This document shows positions 44,749 through 53,937 of a stretch of 64,000 nucleotides of DNA, one piece after another (positions within the stretch are counted from its first letter, which is position 1; every line of letters begins with the position of its first letter). Below the pieces are notes generated by a model, which saw nothing but the letters and a program-made list of their open reading frames with translations, was not told the origin of the DNA and did not search any database. Source of the DNA: Longimicrobiales bacterium (lineage in GTDB: Bacteria > Gemmatimonadota > Gemmatimonadetes > Longimicrobiales > Gaopeijiaceae). The stretch is taken from NCBI GenBank assembly GCA_951828585.1, contig OX639991.1:3566576-3630575 (forward strand). Direction: 5' to 3'. Both the position numbers and the translations under genes were made by a program.

Positions 44749-45242
44749 GCACTGCAAGCCTGGAGGACTTTCCCGGAAGCGCCCGGATCTGGATCTTCGG
44801 CACGGATCGTGAACTCGGCACGGCGGAAACCGAAGAGCTGCTCGGCTCCGTAGACGGCTTCCTGCAAGGTTGGGCGGCACACGGCGTCCCGCTGCGGGCG
44901 ACGCGGTCATGGCGGCACGGACGCTTCCTGATCGTGGCGGTCGATCTGGAGCGCGCGCCGCCCTCGGGGTGTTCCATCGATGCCCTGGTCCATGTGCTGC
45001 GGGGCCTCGAGGACCGGTTGGGGGCACGCTTTCCGGGGAACGAGGCGGTATGGTACCGGGACGACACCGGCGCCATCCGGCGGGCATCCCGTCCAGAGTT
45101 TCGCCAACTTGCGCAACAGGGCGGGGTTACCCCCCGTTCCGTGGTCTTCAACAACTCCATTACCGTGCTGTCGGAGCTGCGCGCCGGCCGCTGGGAGGGC
45201 CCCGCTTCAGATAGCTGGCATGGGGCGCTCCTTGACAGGTAG
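44745..45242 (+). CDS. Conserved hypothetical protein coupled to the AI-2E transporter
   Basis: 165 residues from GTG 44745, overlapping the transporter stop by three bases. The pattern ARIWIFGTDRELGTAETEELLGSVDGFLQGWAAHGVPLRAT, RFLIVAVDLERAPPSGCSIDALVHVLRGLE and ITVLSELRAG resembles a small cytoplasmic family, sometimes annotated as an ABC transporter ATPase although it has no Walker motifs. The SGCSID motif is its most conserved part. Function unknown. A strong terminator follows. Confidence 0.8.
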   Translation: MSTASLEDFPGSARIWIFGTDRELGTAETEELLGSVDGFLQGWAAHGVPLRATRSWRHGRFLIVAVDLERAPPSGCSIDALVHVLRGLEDRLGARFPGNEAVWYRDDTGAIRRASRPEFRQLAQQGGVTPRSVVFNNSITVLSELRAGRWEGPASDSWHGALLDR

Positions 45243-45250
45243 CGCAAAAG

Positions 45251-45283
45251 AAGAGGCCGGCGGGGCAACCCCGCCGACCTCTT
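45251..45283. terminator. Bidirectional hairpin terminator
   Basis: A 15-base stem with one mismatch (45251-45265 with 45269-45283) and the loop CAA: AAGAGGCCGGCGGGG pairs with CCCCGCCGACCTCTT. AAAAG lies on the left side and CTTTA on the right. It separates the convergent hypothetical gene (ending 45242) and cold-shock gene (ending 45325) and can serve both. Confidence 0.8.
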
Positions 45284-45324
45284 TACGCGATTGGTACGAA
45301 GCGGACGCTTCGTGTGTTGTTACT

Positions 45325-45537
45325 CTAGTTTCCCACGCGGATCACGTTCTCCGCTGCGGGTCCCTTGGGACCGTTGACCATGTCGAACTCGACCTGGTCG
45401 CCCTCTGCCAGGCTCCGGAAGCCCTCACCCTCGATGGCCGAATAGTGAACGAAACAATCTCGCTCGCCGGCCGTCGGGCTGATGAAACCGAAGCCCTTCG
45501 CGTCATTGAACCACTTGACGGTTCCCGTGGTCCGCAT
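45325..45537 (-). CDS. Cold-shock protein (CspA family)
   Basis: 70 residues, the normal length. RNP1-like GFGFI and RNP2-like CFVHYSAI (usually VFVH) are present, with [15 protein letters not shown] at the start and [18 protein letters not shown] at the end. A single-stranded RNA/DNA-binding chaperone of the cytoplasm. The Asp-Cys before FVH is a mild variation. The 221 bases from its start to the TolC gene (45538-45758) are not coding and probably contain a long cold-shock 5' leader. Confidence 0.95.
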   Translation of the reverse strand: MRTTGTVKWFNDAKGFGFISPTAGERDCFVHYSAIEGEGFRSLAEGDQVEFDMVNGPKGPAAENVIRVGN

Positions 45538-45758
45538 CCTCTGCTCCTTCAGGTAAGCTGTACTTTGCCCCGTCCTTCGCCACCTGCGAAGGCCGTCCGG
45601 CGGCTCGTAGCGATTCCGTACCGTGCCGCCGACTACATGTTTCTGACCCTATGTGAAGGTGCGGGATCAGTCAAGGACCTACCGGCCCGGTCAACGAAGT
45701 CGCAGCGGCAGGTGTCTTGAGTTCCGGTCATCGTTTCAGGAAAGGACAAGTTGTTGGT

Positions 45759-47342
45759 ATGGATACGTATATGGATACAAACAGTGACGGAATCTCCACG
45801 CGGGGAGGCCACAGCCAGGGACCCCGGCGGGCGCTCCCGGCACCAGTTCCGCGCGTCACCATGTCGTTGGTGGCAGCGCTGGCCTGCGCCTCCTTTCCCA
45901 CTGGCTCCGCAGGGGCACAGGAAAGCGCCGCCCCTCCGGAGCTCGGCGAAACCCCCGTCCTCCTGAGCGCGTTGGTCCGGGTGGCGCTGGAGCGCAACCG
46001 CGATGTCCTGGACGCCGAGTACCAGGTGGCCGTCGCGGGTGAACAGGTGGCCGAAGCTTGGAGCAACGTCTACCCGACTGTGGACCTATCGAGCTCGTTC
46101 ACCCGCAATGTGGCGCCCCAGGTCAGCTTTCTGCCGGCCCAGATCTTCAACCCCAACGCCAACGAGGGCGATTTCATCCCGGTTCAGTTCGGCGCGGACA
46201 ACATCTGGAACCTGTCGCTCAACGCGGAGCAGAAGCTCTTCGATCCAAGGGTCTTCGTCGGCGTGGGCGCCGCGGCCAGTTTCGAGCGGGTACAGCGGGA
46301 GGCGCTGCGCGGACGGACGCAACAGGCGGTGACCCGCATCCGGATGGCCTTCTACGAGCTGCTGCTCGGGCAGGAGGAGGTGCGCCTGACCGAGAACTCC
46401 CTGAAGCGGGTGCGTCAGTCGCTCAATGAGACCCGGGCCATGCAGGAAGCGGGACTGTCTCCGGTCTACGACGTGCTGCGTCTCGAGGTCGAGCTCGCGA
46501 ACCTGGAGCCCAACCTGCGGCGCGCCCGCAACCGCATGAAGTCGGCCCGCAGGGAGCTTGCGGTGGAGCTCGCGCTCGACCCCGAGGCCCGCTTCGAGGC
46601 CGCCGGGTCGCTGGCCCATATCGACCTGGAGAGCTTCGACGCCAACTCCCCGGCCAATCGGGACATTCTGGACTTCAACGGGGTACCGGACATGGATGAG
46701 GCAGAGGTCGCGGAGTTTGTGCGCCGGAGTGCCGCCGACAGGTCCGATCTCCGGCAGCTGGAAATGACCCGCGATCTGCGCCACGCCGAGTTGCGGATCG
46801 AGCAGGTCGAGTATCTGCCCAAGGTGTTCGCCTTCGGGACCTACGGCCTCGCGGCGCAGCAGAACGGCGCGCCGGACTTCTTCGGGAGCAGCGCCCAGCG
46901 CGGTTCGTCCAAGCAGGTGGGGCTCCGGGTGACCATCCCCGTCTTCTCGGGGTTCGGGCGCGACGCGCGGATCGATCAGAAGCGGGCCGCGCTCCGCCAG
47001 GCCGAGGCCGAGACGCGCTTGGCGGCGGACCAGGCGGAGGTGCAGTTGCGCAACCTGGTCGACGAGGTGCATGAAGCGCACGCACGCGCAACGGGGCAAC
47101 GGCTGGCGGTCGCGCATGCGCACCGGGGGTACGAGATCGCGAGCGCGCAGTATAGGGAAGGACTGGGGAGCCAGCTCGAGCTGACGGACGCCGAGGTCGC
47201 GCTACGGCAGAGCGAGTTCAACTACGCGCAGGCGGTGTACGACTATCTTGCGGCACGGGCGCGTCTCGACGAGGCAGCCGGACGGGTGCCGATGGTGGGT
47301 ATTGACTGGGACGGAGCCAGCGAAGAGGGTTCGGAACGATGA
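45759..47342 (+). CDS. TolC-family outer-membrane efflux protein
   Basis: 527 residues from ATG 45759 (AAGGACAAG upstream; TTG 45717 would add 14 charged residues). Signal peptide to GAQES. Two long helical hairpin repeats are visible: LSALVRVALERNRDVLDAEYQVAVAGEQVAEAWSNVYPTVDLSSSF and ...TRAMQEAGLSPVYDVLRLEVELANLEPNLRRARNRMKSARRELAVEL, then RKLGLRVTIPVFSGFGRDARI-type strands and EGLGSQLELTDAEVALRQSEFNYAQAVYDYLAARARLDEAAG. It forms the trimeric outer-membrane channel of the RND pump encoded downstream. Its stop overlaps the next start (ATGA). Confidence 0.93.
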   Translation: MDTYMDTNSDGISTRGGHSQGPRRALPAPVPRVTMSLVAALACASFPTGSAGAQESAAPPELGETPVLLSALVRVALERNRDVLDAEYQVAVAGEQVAEAWSNVYPTVDLSSSFTRNVAPQVSFLPAQIFNPNANEGDFIPVQFGADNIWNLSLNAEQKLFDPRVFVGVGAAASFERVQREALRGRTQQAVTRIRMAFYELLLGQEEVRLTENSLKRVRQSLNETRAMQEAGLSPVYDVLRLEVELANLEPNLRRARNRMKSARRELAVELALDPEARFEAAGSLAHIDLESFDANSPANRDILDFNGVPDMDEAEVAEFVRRSAADRSDLRQLEMTRDLRHAELRIEQVEYLPKVFAFGTYGLAAQQNGAPDFFGSSAQRGSSKQVGLRVTIPVFSGFGRDARIDQKRAALRQAEAETRLAADQAEVQLRNLVDEVHEAHARATGQRLAVAHAHRGYEIASAQYREGLGSQLELTDAEVALRQSEFNYAQAVYDYLAARARLDEAAGRVPMVGIDWDGASEEGSER

Positions 47343-48505
47343 CGGGGAGACAACCACTGAGCGGAGCGAGTACGATCATGACCGGCGGCGAGGGCGCTTC
47401 AGGGCGGACGGAACGGCGGACCGGCGCCTCGTGCCTCCTGTTACCAGCCCTGCTGGCCGGTGGTCTGGCCGGGTGCGGGGGGGCGCAGGGCGAGCCTTCG
47501 GAGGAAGCGGGGAATGCGGGCGAGGACTATCGCCGGGTGGTCAACGTCGAGGTGGAGCGTGTGGAGGGGCGGGACTTCACCAGCACCATCCGGCTCACGG
47601 GTGTGGCCCTGGCCAAGCGCGACGTGATGGTGTCGGCGGAGGAGGCTGGGGTGGTGCGCCGGGTAGTGCTCGAGAAGGGGAGCCCGGTTCGGGTGGGCAA
47701 TGCGATTCTCCGTCTGGACGACACGATCCTGAAGGCACAGGTCCTGACCGCGACCGCGCAGGCGGAGTACAACGACAAAGTGTGGCAGAGCCGCAAGAAG
47801 CTCTACGAGGAGGACGGGGTCGGTTCGGAGCTGGCCTACCACGAAGCCCAGCACGCCGCGGAGCAGAGCCGGGGGAACCTCGCAGCGCTCGAGGCCCGCC
47901 TCGCCCGCACGACCATACGTGCGCCCATTCGCGGCGTCCTGAACGACCGGTTCGTCGAGGTGGGCACCATGGTATCGCCGGGTACGGTGGTGGCCAGGGT
48001 CATCCAAGCGGACACGATCAAGATCATGTCCGGGGTCCCCGAACGCTACGCGCTCCATGTGTCCGTGGGAGCCGATGCATCCGTCTCCTTCGACGTGCTC
48101 CCGGATGAGGTCTTCGCCGGGTCCATGACCTACGTGGGCTTGGCGGTGGACCTGGACGCGCGCACCTTTCCGATTGAGCTGACGCTTCCCAACCCAGGCG
48201 GACGGATCAAGCCGGGTATGGTTGCCGAAGTGTCCGTGACCCAGGGCGAATTGGCCGACGCCATCGTGGTGCCGCGCCAGGCGCTCGTTTCCATGGAGGA
48301 CAGGCAGGTCGTCTACGTGGTCGAGGAGGCCGGGGGCGAGACCGTGGCGGCCGCGCGCAGGGTGGAGGTGGCGGCGAGCCAGGGCAACGACGTCATCATC
48401 GGGTCGGGACTTGTGTCGGGTGACCGGCTGGTTGTCGTGGGACAGCAGGATCTGACCGACGGCGACCGCGTGCGGGTGGTGGCCGGGGAAGGCGGTGCCC
48501 GGTGA
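47339..48505 (+). CDS. RND efflux periplasmic adaptor (MFP/HlyD family), lipoprotein
   Basis: 388 residues from ATG 47339 (overlapping the TolC stop); ATG 47378 gives a conventional lipoprotein signal (LLLPALLAGGLAGC). Lipoyl/barrel-sandwich halves (VMVSAEEAGVVRRVVLEKGSPVRVGNAILRLDD and ARTTIRAPIRGVLNDRFVEVGTMVSPGTVVARV) flank an alpha-hairpin (ALEARLA). The beta-barrel and membrane-proximal domain follow (GRIKPGMVAEVSVTQGELADAIVVPRQALV). It bridges the RND pump and the TolC channel. The GTG start of the RND gene overlaps its stop. Confidence 0.93.
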   Translation: MTGRQPLSGASTIMTGGEGASGRTERRTGASCLLLPALLAGGLAGCGGAQGEPSEEAGNAGEDYRRVVNVEVERVEGRDFTSTIRLTGVALAKRDVMVSAEEAGVVRRVVLEKGSPVRVGNAILRLDDTILKAQVLTATAQAEYNDKVWQSRKKLYEEDGVGSELAYHEAQHAAEQSRGNLAALEARLARTTIRAPIRGVLNDRFVEVGTMVSPGTVVARVIQADTIKIMSGVPERYALHVSVGADASVSFDVLPDEVFAGSMTYVGLAVDLDARTFPIELTLPNPGGRIKPGMVAEVSVTQGELADAIVVPRQALVSMEDRQVVYVVEEAGGETVAAARRVEVAASQGNDVIIGSGLVSGDRLVVVGQQDLTDGDRVRVVAGEGGAR

Positions 48506-51500
48506 GCGACAGCCGCCATCGGTCCCCCGAGGGACGAGACCCCGGCTCCTTCAAGGAATTCGTACTGACATCGCTGGCGGTCGAGAACCGGACGTCGGTC
48601 GTCGTTCTCTTCTTCTTCATCACGATCGCCGGCCTGGTCTTCTACCGCGCCATCCCGAAGGAGTCGTTCCCCGAGACCGAGATCCCCTCGATCGCGGTCA
48701 ACACGGTCTATCCGGGCGTGTCGCCGTCCGATATCGAGAGCCTGGTCACGCGGAAGATCGAGGAGGAACTCAACACGATCTCCGGGCTCAAGGAGCTCAC
48801 GTCGACCTCGGTCGAGGGGTACTCGTCGATCATCGCCGAGTTCGAGACCTCGACCAACATGGACGAGGCTCTGCAGAAGATCAGGGAGAAGGTGGACCTG
48901 GCCCGGCCCGAAATCCCCTCGGACGCGGAAGACCCGTTCATCCTCGAGTTTTCGATGAGCGACGCGCCCGTCATGCAGGTCAACATCGCGGGCGGGTACG
49001 GACTGGTCAGGCTCAAGGAGCTGGGCGAGGATCTGCAGGAGCGCATCGAGGCGATCCCAGCTGTTCTCCGGGTGGACCTGCGGGGCGGACTGGAACGTGA
49101 AGTAAAAGTTGAGGTCAACCTATCCAAGTTGCAGTACTACAACGTTTCTTTTGACGATGTGCTAAGTGCGATCCGGCAGGAGAACGTCAACATCCCGGGC
49201 GGGTCGATCGATGTGAACGGGGTGAAGTACCTGGTGCGCGTGGACGGGGAGTTCGACGATCCGTCGGTGGTGGCGGACCTGGTCGTCGAGACGGTTGGGG
49301 GCCGCCCGATCTACGTACGCGACGTGGCCAACGTGGAGTTCGGCTTTGCCGAGCAAGTGAGCTACGCTCGCCTGGACGAGGAACCGGTGGTCACGCTGGA
49401 CGTGGTCAAGCGCTCCGGCGAGAACATCATCGCGACCGCCGCGGCGGTGCGGGCCGAGATCGAGGCCATGCAGCCGCTCTTCCCCCCATCCACCGTCGTC
49501 TCCATCACCTCGGACATGTCCGCCGACATCGGCGACATGGTGAGCAGCCTGCAGAACAACATCATCTCGGGGCTGATCCTGATCGTTGGCGTGCTCCTCT
49601 TCGTGCTGGGCCTGCGCACCTCGATCTTCGTGGCGATCTCGATCCCAACCTCGATGTTCCTCTCCTTCATCGTGCTCTGGGCCATGGGCGTCTCGATGAA
49701 CATGGTGGTCCTTTTCTCGCTGATCCTCGCGCTCGGCATGCTCGTCGACAACGCGATCGTGATCGTCGAGAACATCTACCGCTTCATGGAGGAGGGGTGG
49801 GACCGCAGGACGGCGGCGAAGAAGGCGACAGGAGAAGTGGCGGTCCCGGTCATCGCGGCCACCGCGACCACCCTGGCCGCTTTCACCCCGCTCCTCTTCT
49901 GGCCCGGCATGGCGGGGCAGTTCATGCAGTACCTGCCGCTCACCCTGATCGTCACCCTGTCGAGTTCGCTCTTCGTGGCCCTGGTGATCGTGCCGACGCT
50001 GTGCTCGCTCTTCATGGACCCCGAGAGTTCCCGGCCACGGCGGCTTTCGAGGCGTGCGCGGGTGTTGCTCATCTTCCTTGCGGGGCTCGTTCTGCTCCCG
50101 GTGGGAATCGCGAATCCGCTCACCCCGCTACTCTTCGTGGTCACCGCGGCGGGACTGTGGCTCCTGCACGCGAAGCTCCTGGATCGCATGGGCAAGGCCT
50201 TCATGGCGCGCGGCTTCCCGCGTCTGGTCGGTTGGTACGAGCGGAGGCTGTGCTGGGCGCTGGACCATCGCGCGCTGGTGCTGTCGGGCTCGGTCCTGGC
50301 CCTGGTGGGCACCGTCATGATCTACGGTCGGTTTGCGGCCCCGGTCGAGTACTTCCCCGAGGACATCCCGCCCGCGACAGTCTATGTGGCGGTCGAAGCC
50401 CCGGTGGGCACCTCGGCGGCGGTCACCGACGGCTACGCGCGCCGGCTGAAGGCGGAACTGGCTGGGATCGCCGGGCTCGAGGACGCGGAGACCGTCGTCT
50501 CGACCGTGGGATCGGGAGGCGGCGGCAACCCGATGGACGGCGGTGGACCGTCGGGCCCGGAGGCCGGCCGGATCACGGTCAGCATGGTGGACTACCAGGA
50601 CCGGCGCTTCGATGTCTTCGGCACGCTGGCCGACATGCAGGAACGGGTGGGGAGGGACCTGGCCGGCGCCGAGGTGCGCGTCGACAAGGTCACCGAGGGG
50701 CCGCCGTCGGGGCCGCCGGTGAATATCGAGATCAGCGGCGAGGACCCGGTGCTTCTCGAGGAACTGGCCAACGAGGCCGTCGACCTGATCGAGGGCGCGC
50801 CGGTATACGCCCGTCTGGTCGGCCTGGAGAGCGACATGGACGACGCGCGGCCCGAGCTGCGCGTCGAGGTGGACCGCGAAAGGGCCAGCCTGTACGGCCT
50901 CTCGACCAACGACGTGGGATTCGTGGTCCGCGGAGCCATCAACGGGCTTGAGGCGGCCAAGTACCGCACCGGCAACGACGAGTACGACATCATCGTGCGC
51001 CTGCGCGAAGAGGATCGCAGGGAGCTGACGGACCTCAACCATCTGACCGCCTTCGCCGACGGGATCCAGATCCCGCTGCTGTCGGTGGCCGACTGGACCG
51101 TGGGCGAGGGGTACAGCTCGATTCGCCGCAAGGACATGGACCGCGTCGCGACCGTGAGCGCGGAGGTGGCCGCCGGCTTCAACAGCAACGACGTGCTTGG
51201 CGAGGTGGAGGCGCTGCTGGCGGACTTCGGCGCGGGTCTTCCTCCGGGGTACGCCATGGCCTTCACCGGCGAGCAGGAGGACCAGCAGGAGGCGCAGGAG
51301 TTCCTCATGACCGCCTTCATGATGGCCCTCATGCTGATCGCGCTTATCCTGGTCACCCAGTTCAACTCGGTGGTGAAGCCGGTCATCATCCTGTCGTCGG
51401 TGATCATGTCCACGATAGGGGTCCTGATCGGCCTCATGGTCTTCCGGATGCCCTTCGTGATCATCATGACGGGGGTGGGGGTGATCTCGCTGGCGGGGAT

Positions 51501-51981
51501 CGTGGTGAACAACGCGATCGTGCTGATCGACTACATCGACGTGCTCAGGAAGCGGGACGGCATGGACCGTCGCGAGGCGGTGGTGCAGGGGGGGAAGACG
51601 CGCTTGCGCCCGGTGCTCCTCACCGCGCTGACCACCGCGCTCGGGCTGGTCCCGCTCGCCGTCGGGCTCAACTTCGACTTCTTCGGGCTCTTCGCCAGCC
51701 TGTCCCCGGAGCTGTTCTGGGGCGGGGAGCAGGCGGCCTGGTGGGGTCCGATGGCCGTAGCGGTGATCGTGGGGATCATTTTCGCCACCTTCCTTACGCT
51801 TGTTCTGGTGCCCGTGCTCTACAGCGTGGTGAGCGATGTGGCCCGCTTCTTCCGGCGCAGTGAACCGGAGGAGGGGGGCGGCCGGGACTCGCATGCCGGC
51901 GGCGATTCCGCCATTCTGGTGCCGCCGCCGATCCCCGAGCCCGAGCGCGAGGGGAAGGTGGCGGCGGTGGCGGGGAGCTGA
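48502..51981 (+). CDS. RND efflux transporter (HAE1 / AcrB-like permease)
   Basis: 1159 residues from GTG 48502. Twelve membrane segments with the RND hallmarks: the first helix VVVLFFFITIAGLVFYRAIPKESFPETEIP, then the porter domains with YPGVSPSDIESLVTRKIEE, TM4-TM6 with ALGMLVDNAIVIVENIYRFMEEG (the proton-relay DN pair), and in the second half GIVVNNAIVLIDYIDVLR and TRLRPVLLTALTTALGLVPLA. Length is a little above the family mean, because of an insertion of about 80 residues around 500-570 with extra hydrophobic helices (LLIFLAGLVLLPVGIANPLTPLLFVVTAAGLWLLHAKL). It expels hydrophobic compounds using the proton gradient. The substrate is unknown; no regulator gene is adjacent. Confidence 0.95.
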   Translation: MSDSRHRSPEGRDPGSFKEFVLTSLAVENRTSVVVLFFFITIAGLVFYRAIPKESFPETEIPSIAVNTVYPGVSPSDIESLVTRKIEEELNTISGLKELTSTSVEGYSSIIAEFETSTNMDEALQKIREKVDLARPEIPSDAEDPFILEFSMSDAPVMQVNIAGGYGLVRLKELGEDLQERIEAIPAVLRVDLRGGLEREVKVEVNLSKLQYYNVSFDDVLSAIRQENVNIPGGSIDVNGVKYLVRVDGEFDDPSVVADLVVETVGGRPIYVRDVANVEFGFAEQVSYARLDEEPVVTLDVVKRSGENIIATAAAVRAEIEAMQPLFPPSTVVSITSDMSADIGDMVSSLQNNIISGLILIVGVLLFVLGLRTSIFVAISIPTSMFLSFIVLWAMGVSMNMVVLFSLILALGMLVDNAIVIVENIYRFMEEGWDRRTAAKKATGEVAVPVIAATATTLAAFTPLLFWPGMAGQFMQYLPLTLIVTLSSSLFVALVIVPTLCSLFMDPESSRPRRLSRRARVLLIFLAGLVLLPVGIANPLTPLLFVVTAAGLWLLHAKLLDRMGKAFMARGFPRLVGWYERRLCWALDHRALVLSGSVLALVGTVMIYGRFAAPVEYFPEDIPPATVYVAVEAPVGTSAAVTDGYARRLKAELAGIAGLEDAETVVSTVGSGGGGNPMDGGGPSGPEAGRITVSMVDYQDRRFDVFGTLADMQERVGRDLAGAEVRVDKVTEGPPSGPPVNIEISGEDPVLLEELANEAVDLIEGAPVYARLVGLESDMDDARPELRVEVDRERASLYGLSTNDVGFVVRGAINGLEAAKYRTGNDEYDIIVRLREEDRRELTDLNHLTAFADGIQIPLLSVADWTVGEGYSSIRRKDMDRVATVSAEVAAGFNSNDVLGEVEALLADFGAGLPPGYAMAFTGEQEDQQEAQEFLMTAFMMALMLIALILVTQFNSVVKPVIILSSVIMSTIGVLIGLMVFRMPFVIIMTGVGVISLAGIVVNNAIVLIDYIDVLRKRDGMDRREAVVQGGKTRLRPVLLTALTTALGLVPLAVGLNFDFFGLFASLSPELFWGGEQAAWWGPMAVAVIVGIIFATFLTLVLVPVLYSVVSDVARFFRRSEPEEGGGRDSHAGGDSAILVPPPIPEPEREGKVAAVAGS

Positions 51982-52012
51982 AGGGGACCACAAACGGAGA
52001 TTCGAGACCCAG

Positions 52013-53737
52013 ATGAAGCCGCGTCAATTCTACCAATCCGTGCTGCTCCTGACGGCCCTCGTCGTCGCTACCTGTGCTGCTCCCGCCGCCGAGCCACCCG
52101 AGATCACCGTTGGGCAAGGCACCCTCGAGTCCGGTGGGGGGATGGTGGTCTCCGCGTATCCGCACGCGAGCCGTGCCGGGGCGGAGGTGCTGAGGGCGGG
52201 GGGCAACGCTGTTGATGCGGCCATCGCAACGGGGTTCGCGCTGGCGGTCACGCACCCCGCAGCGGGGAACATCGGCGGCGGCGGCTTCATGGTGATCCGC
52301 TTCCCCGACGGTTCCTCTACGGTCATGGACTTTCGGGAGAAGGCCCCACTGAGGGCCCACCCGGAGATGTTCCTGGACGAGGACGGCGAGTACTCCTTCC
52401 AGATCCACCACCGGAGCCATCTGGCGGTGGGCGTCCCGGGCACGGTGGCGGGTTTTGCGCAGGCCCACGAGAAGTATGGGTCCGCCGCGTGGGCCGGCCT
52501 GGTGGAACCCGCGGTCACCCTGGCGCGCGACGGCTTCGAAGTCAGCGAACGCCTCTCCAACTCGCTGTCCGGCCGGCTGGAAGCCTTCCGCGACTACCCG
52601 GCCACCTTCGCCCAGTTCTTCCGTGACGGCGAGCCCTACGCCCCCGGGGACACCTTGGTGCAAGCCGACCTGGCGGCGACCCTGCAACGCGTCCGCGACC
52701 AGGGCCGCGACGGCTTCTACGGCGGCGAGACGGCGCGTCTCCTCACCGAGGAGATGGAGCGCGGCGGCGGCTGGATCACCGAGGAGGATCTGGCGCGCTA
52801 CCAGGCCGTGGAGCGGGAACCGGTGCGTGGCACGTACCGGGGGTATGACATTATCAGCATGGCGCCGCCGTCCTCCGGCGGGACCGCGCTGGTGGAGATG
52901 CTGAACGTGCTCGAAGGCTTCGACGTGGCCGCGATGGGCGCGAACAGCCCCGCCCACGCACACCACCTCATCGAGGCCATGCGGCGCGCCTTCCGAGACC
53001 GCGCCACGCACCTGGCCGACGCGGACTTCTCCGACGTGCCGGTCGCGCGCCTGACCAGCAAGGAGTACGCGGCCGAGATCCGCGCCACGATCCAGGCCGA
53101 CGCCGCGAGCGTGTCCAATTCGGACGACGTGACGAGCGAACCCGGCTGGGAGAGCTCCGAGACGACACACTACTCCGTGGTCGACGCCGACGGGATGGCC
53201 GTTTCGGTCACCTACACGCTCGAGGGCGGATACGGGTCGTACATCACCGTGCCGGGCGCGGGCTTCCTCCTGAACAACGAGATGGGGGACTTCAACGCTC
53301 GTCCCGGTCTCACCAACGAGCGGGGACTGATCGGCACCGAGCCCAACCTGGCGCGCCCCGAGCAGCGCATGCTGTCGTCGATGACGCCCACGATCCTGGC
53401 CCGCGACGGAGAACTGGTGGCCGTGATCGGCAGCCCGGGGGGACGCACGATCATCAACACGGTGCTCCAGATCGTGGTGAATGTGGCTGACTTCGGGATG
53501 TCGCCCGGGGATGCGGTGGCGTCGAAGCGGCTGCATCACCAGTGGCTGCCGGATGTGGCGCGCCTGGAGGAGGGCTATATGAGCGAGGAGGACGCGGCCA
53601 CGTTGGCGGCGATGGGGCACGAGATCACGTGGAGCGGTCGCCAGGGGATCGCGCACTGCATCTTCGTGGGGGAGGGCGGGGGGCTGGTGGGGGTGCCGGA
53701 CCCGCGGGATTCGGACGGCACCGCGGCCGGTTACTGA
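52013..53737 (+). CDS. ggt: Gamma-glutamyltransferase
   Basis: 574 residues from ATG 52013. Signal/lipoprotein-like start (SVLLLTALVVATCAAP), then MVVSAYPHASRAGAEVLRAGGNAVDAAIATGFALAVTHPAAGNIGGGGFMV, the classic opening of the family. The autoprocessing nucleophile is the Thr of ETTHYSVVDADGMAVSVTYTL (about residue 381), followed by MLSSMTPTIL and GSPGGRTIINTVLQIVVNV. The precursor cleaves before this Thr into two subunits in the periplasm, where it hydrolyses glutathione and other gamma-glutamyl compounds. It lies 31 bases after the RND gene and may be cotranscribed with it. Complete. Confidence 0.96.
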   Translation: MKPRQFYQSVLLLTALVVATCAAPAAEPPEITVGQGTLESGGGMVVSAYPHASRAGAEVLRAGGNAVDAAIATGFALAVTHPAAGNIGGGGFMVIRFPDGSSTVMDFREKAPLRAHPEMFLDEDGEYSFQIHHRSHLAVGVPGTVAGFAQAHEKYGSAAWAGLVEPAVTLARDGFEVSERLSNSLSGRLEAFRDYPATFAQFFRDGEPYAPGDTLVQADLAATLQRVRDQGRDGFYGGETARLLTEEMERGGGWITEEDLARYQAVEREPVRGTYRGYDIISMAPPSSGGTALVEMLNVLEGFDVAAMGANSPAHAHHLIEAMRRAFRDRATHLADADFSDVPVARLTSKEYAAEIRATIQADAASVSNSDDVTSEPGWESSETTHYSVVDADGMAVSVTYTLEGGYGSYITVPGAGFLLNNEMGDFNARPGLTNERGLIGTEPNLARPEQRMLSSMTPTILARDGELVAVIGSPGGRTIINTVLQIVVNVADFGMSPGDAVASKRLHHQWLPDVARLEEGYMSEEDAATLAAMGHEITWSGRQGIAHCIFVGEGGGLVGVPDPRDSDGTAAGY

Positions 53738-53778
53738 GGCTGCAGCGCGGGCGGACTTCCGCCGCGGGTTGCGGGACC

Positions 53779-53937
53779 GTCGTCAGTTCAGGGGGGCCCA
53801 AGAGCATTGCTCCCGCCAAGCGGCTCGCGGCCGTCCGTCAATCCGGGCGGCCCGAGAGAATTGCTCCGGCAACCGGCTCGCGGCCTCCGTCAGTCAGGCC
53901 GCTCCGAGAGGATCTCTTCCGCCAACCGGCTGGCAGC
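53779..53937. repeat. Three degenerate 53-bp tandem copies of the glnS 3' end
   Basis: Units at about 53779-53831, 53832-53884 and 53885-53937 align: each contains CGTCAGT-like, CGAGAG..TTGCTCC and CGGCTCGCGGC blocks. Read on the minus strand each unit encodes ASRL.E..L..-P- followed by a stop at the same place. The right unit is the true C-terminus of glnS (ASRLAEEILSERPD); the other two lie after the stop codon, between the convergent ggt and glnS genes. Confidence 0.7.
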
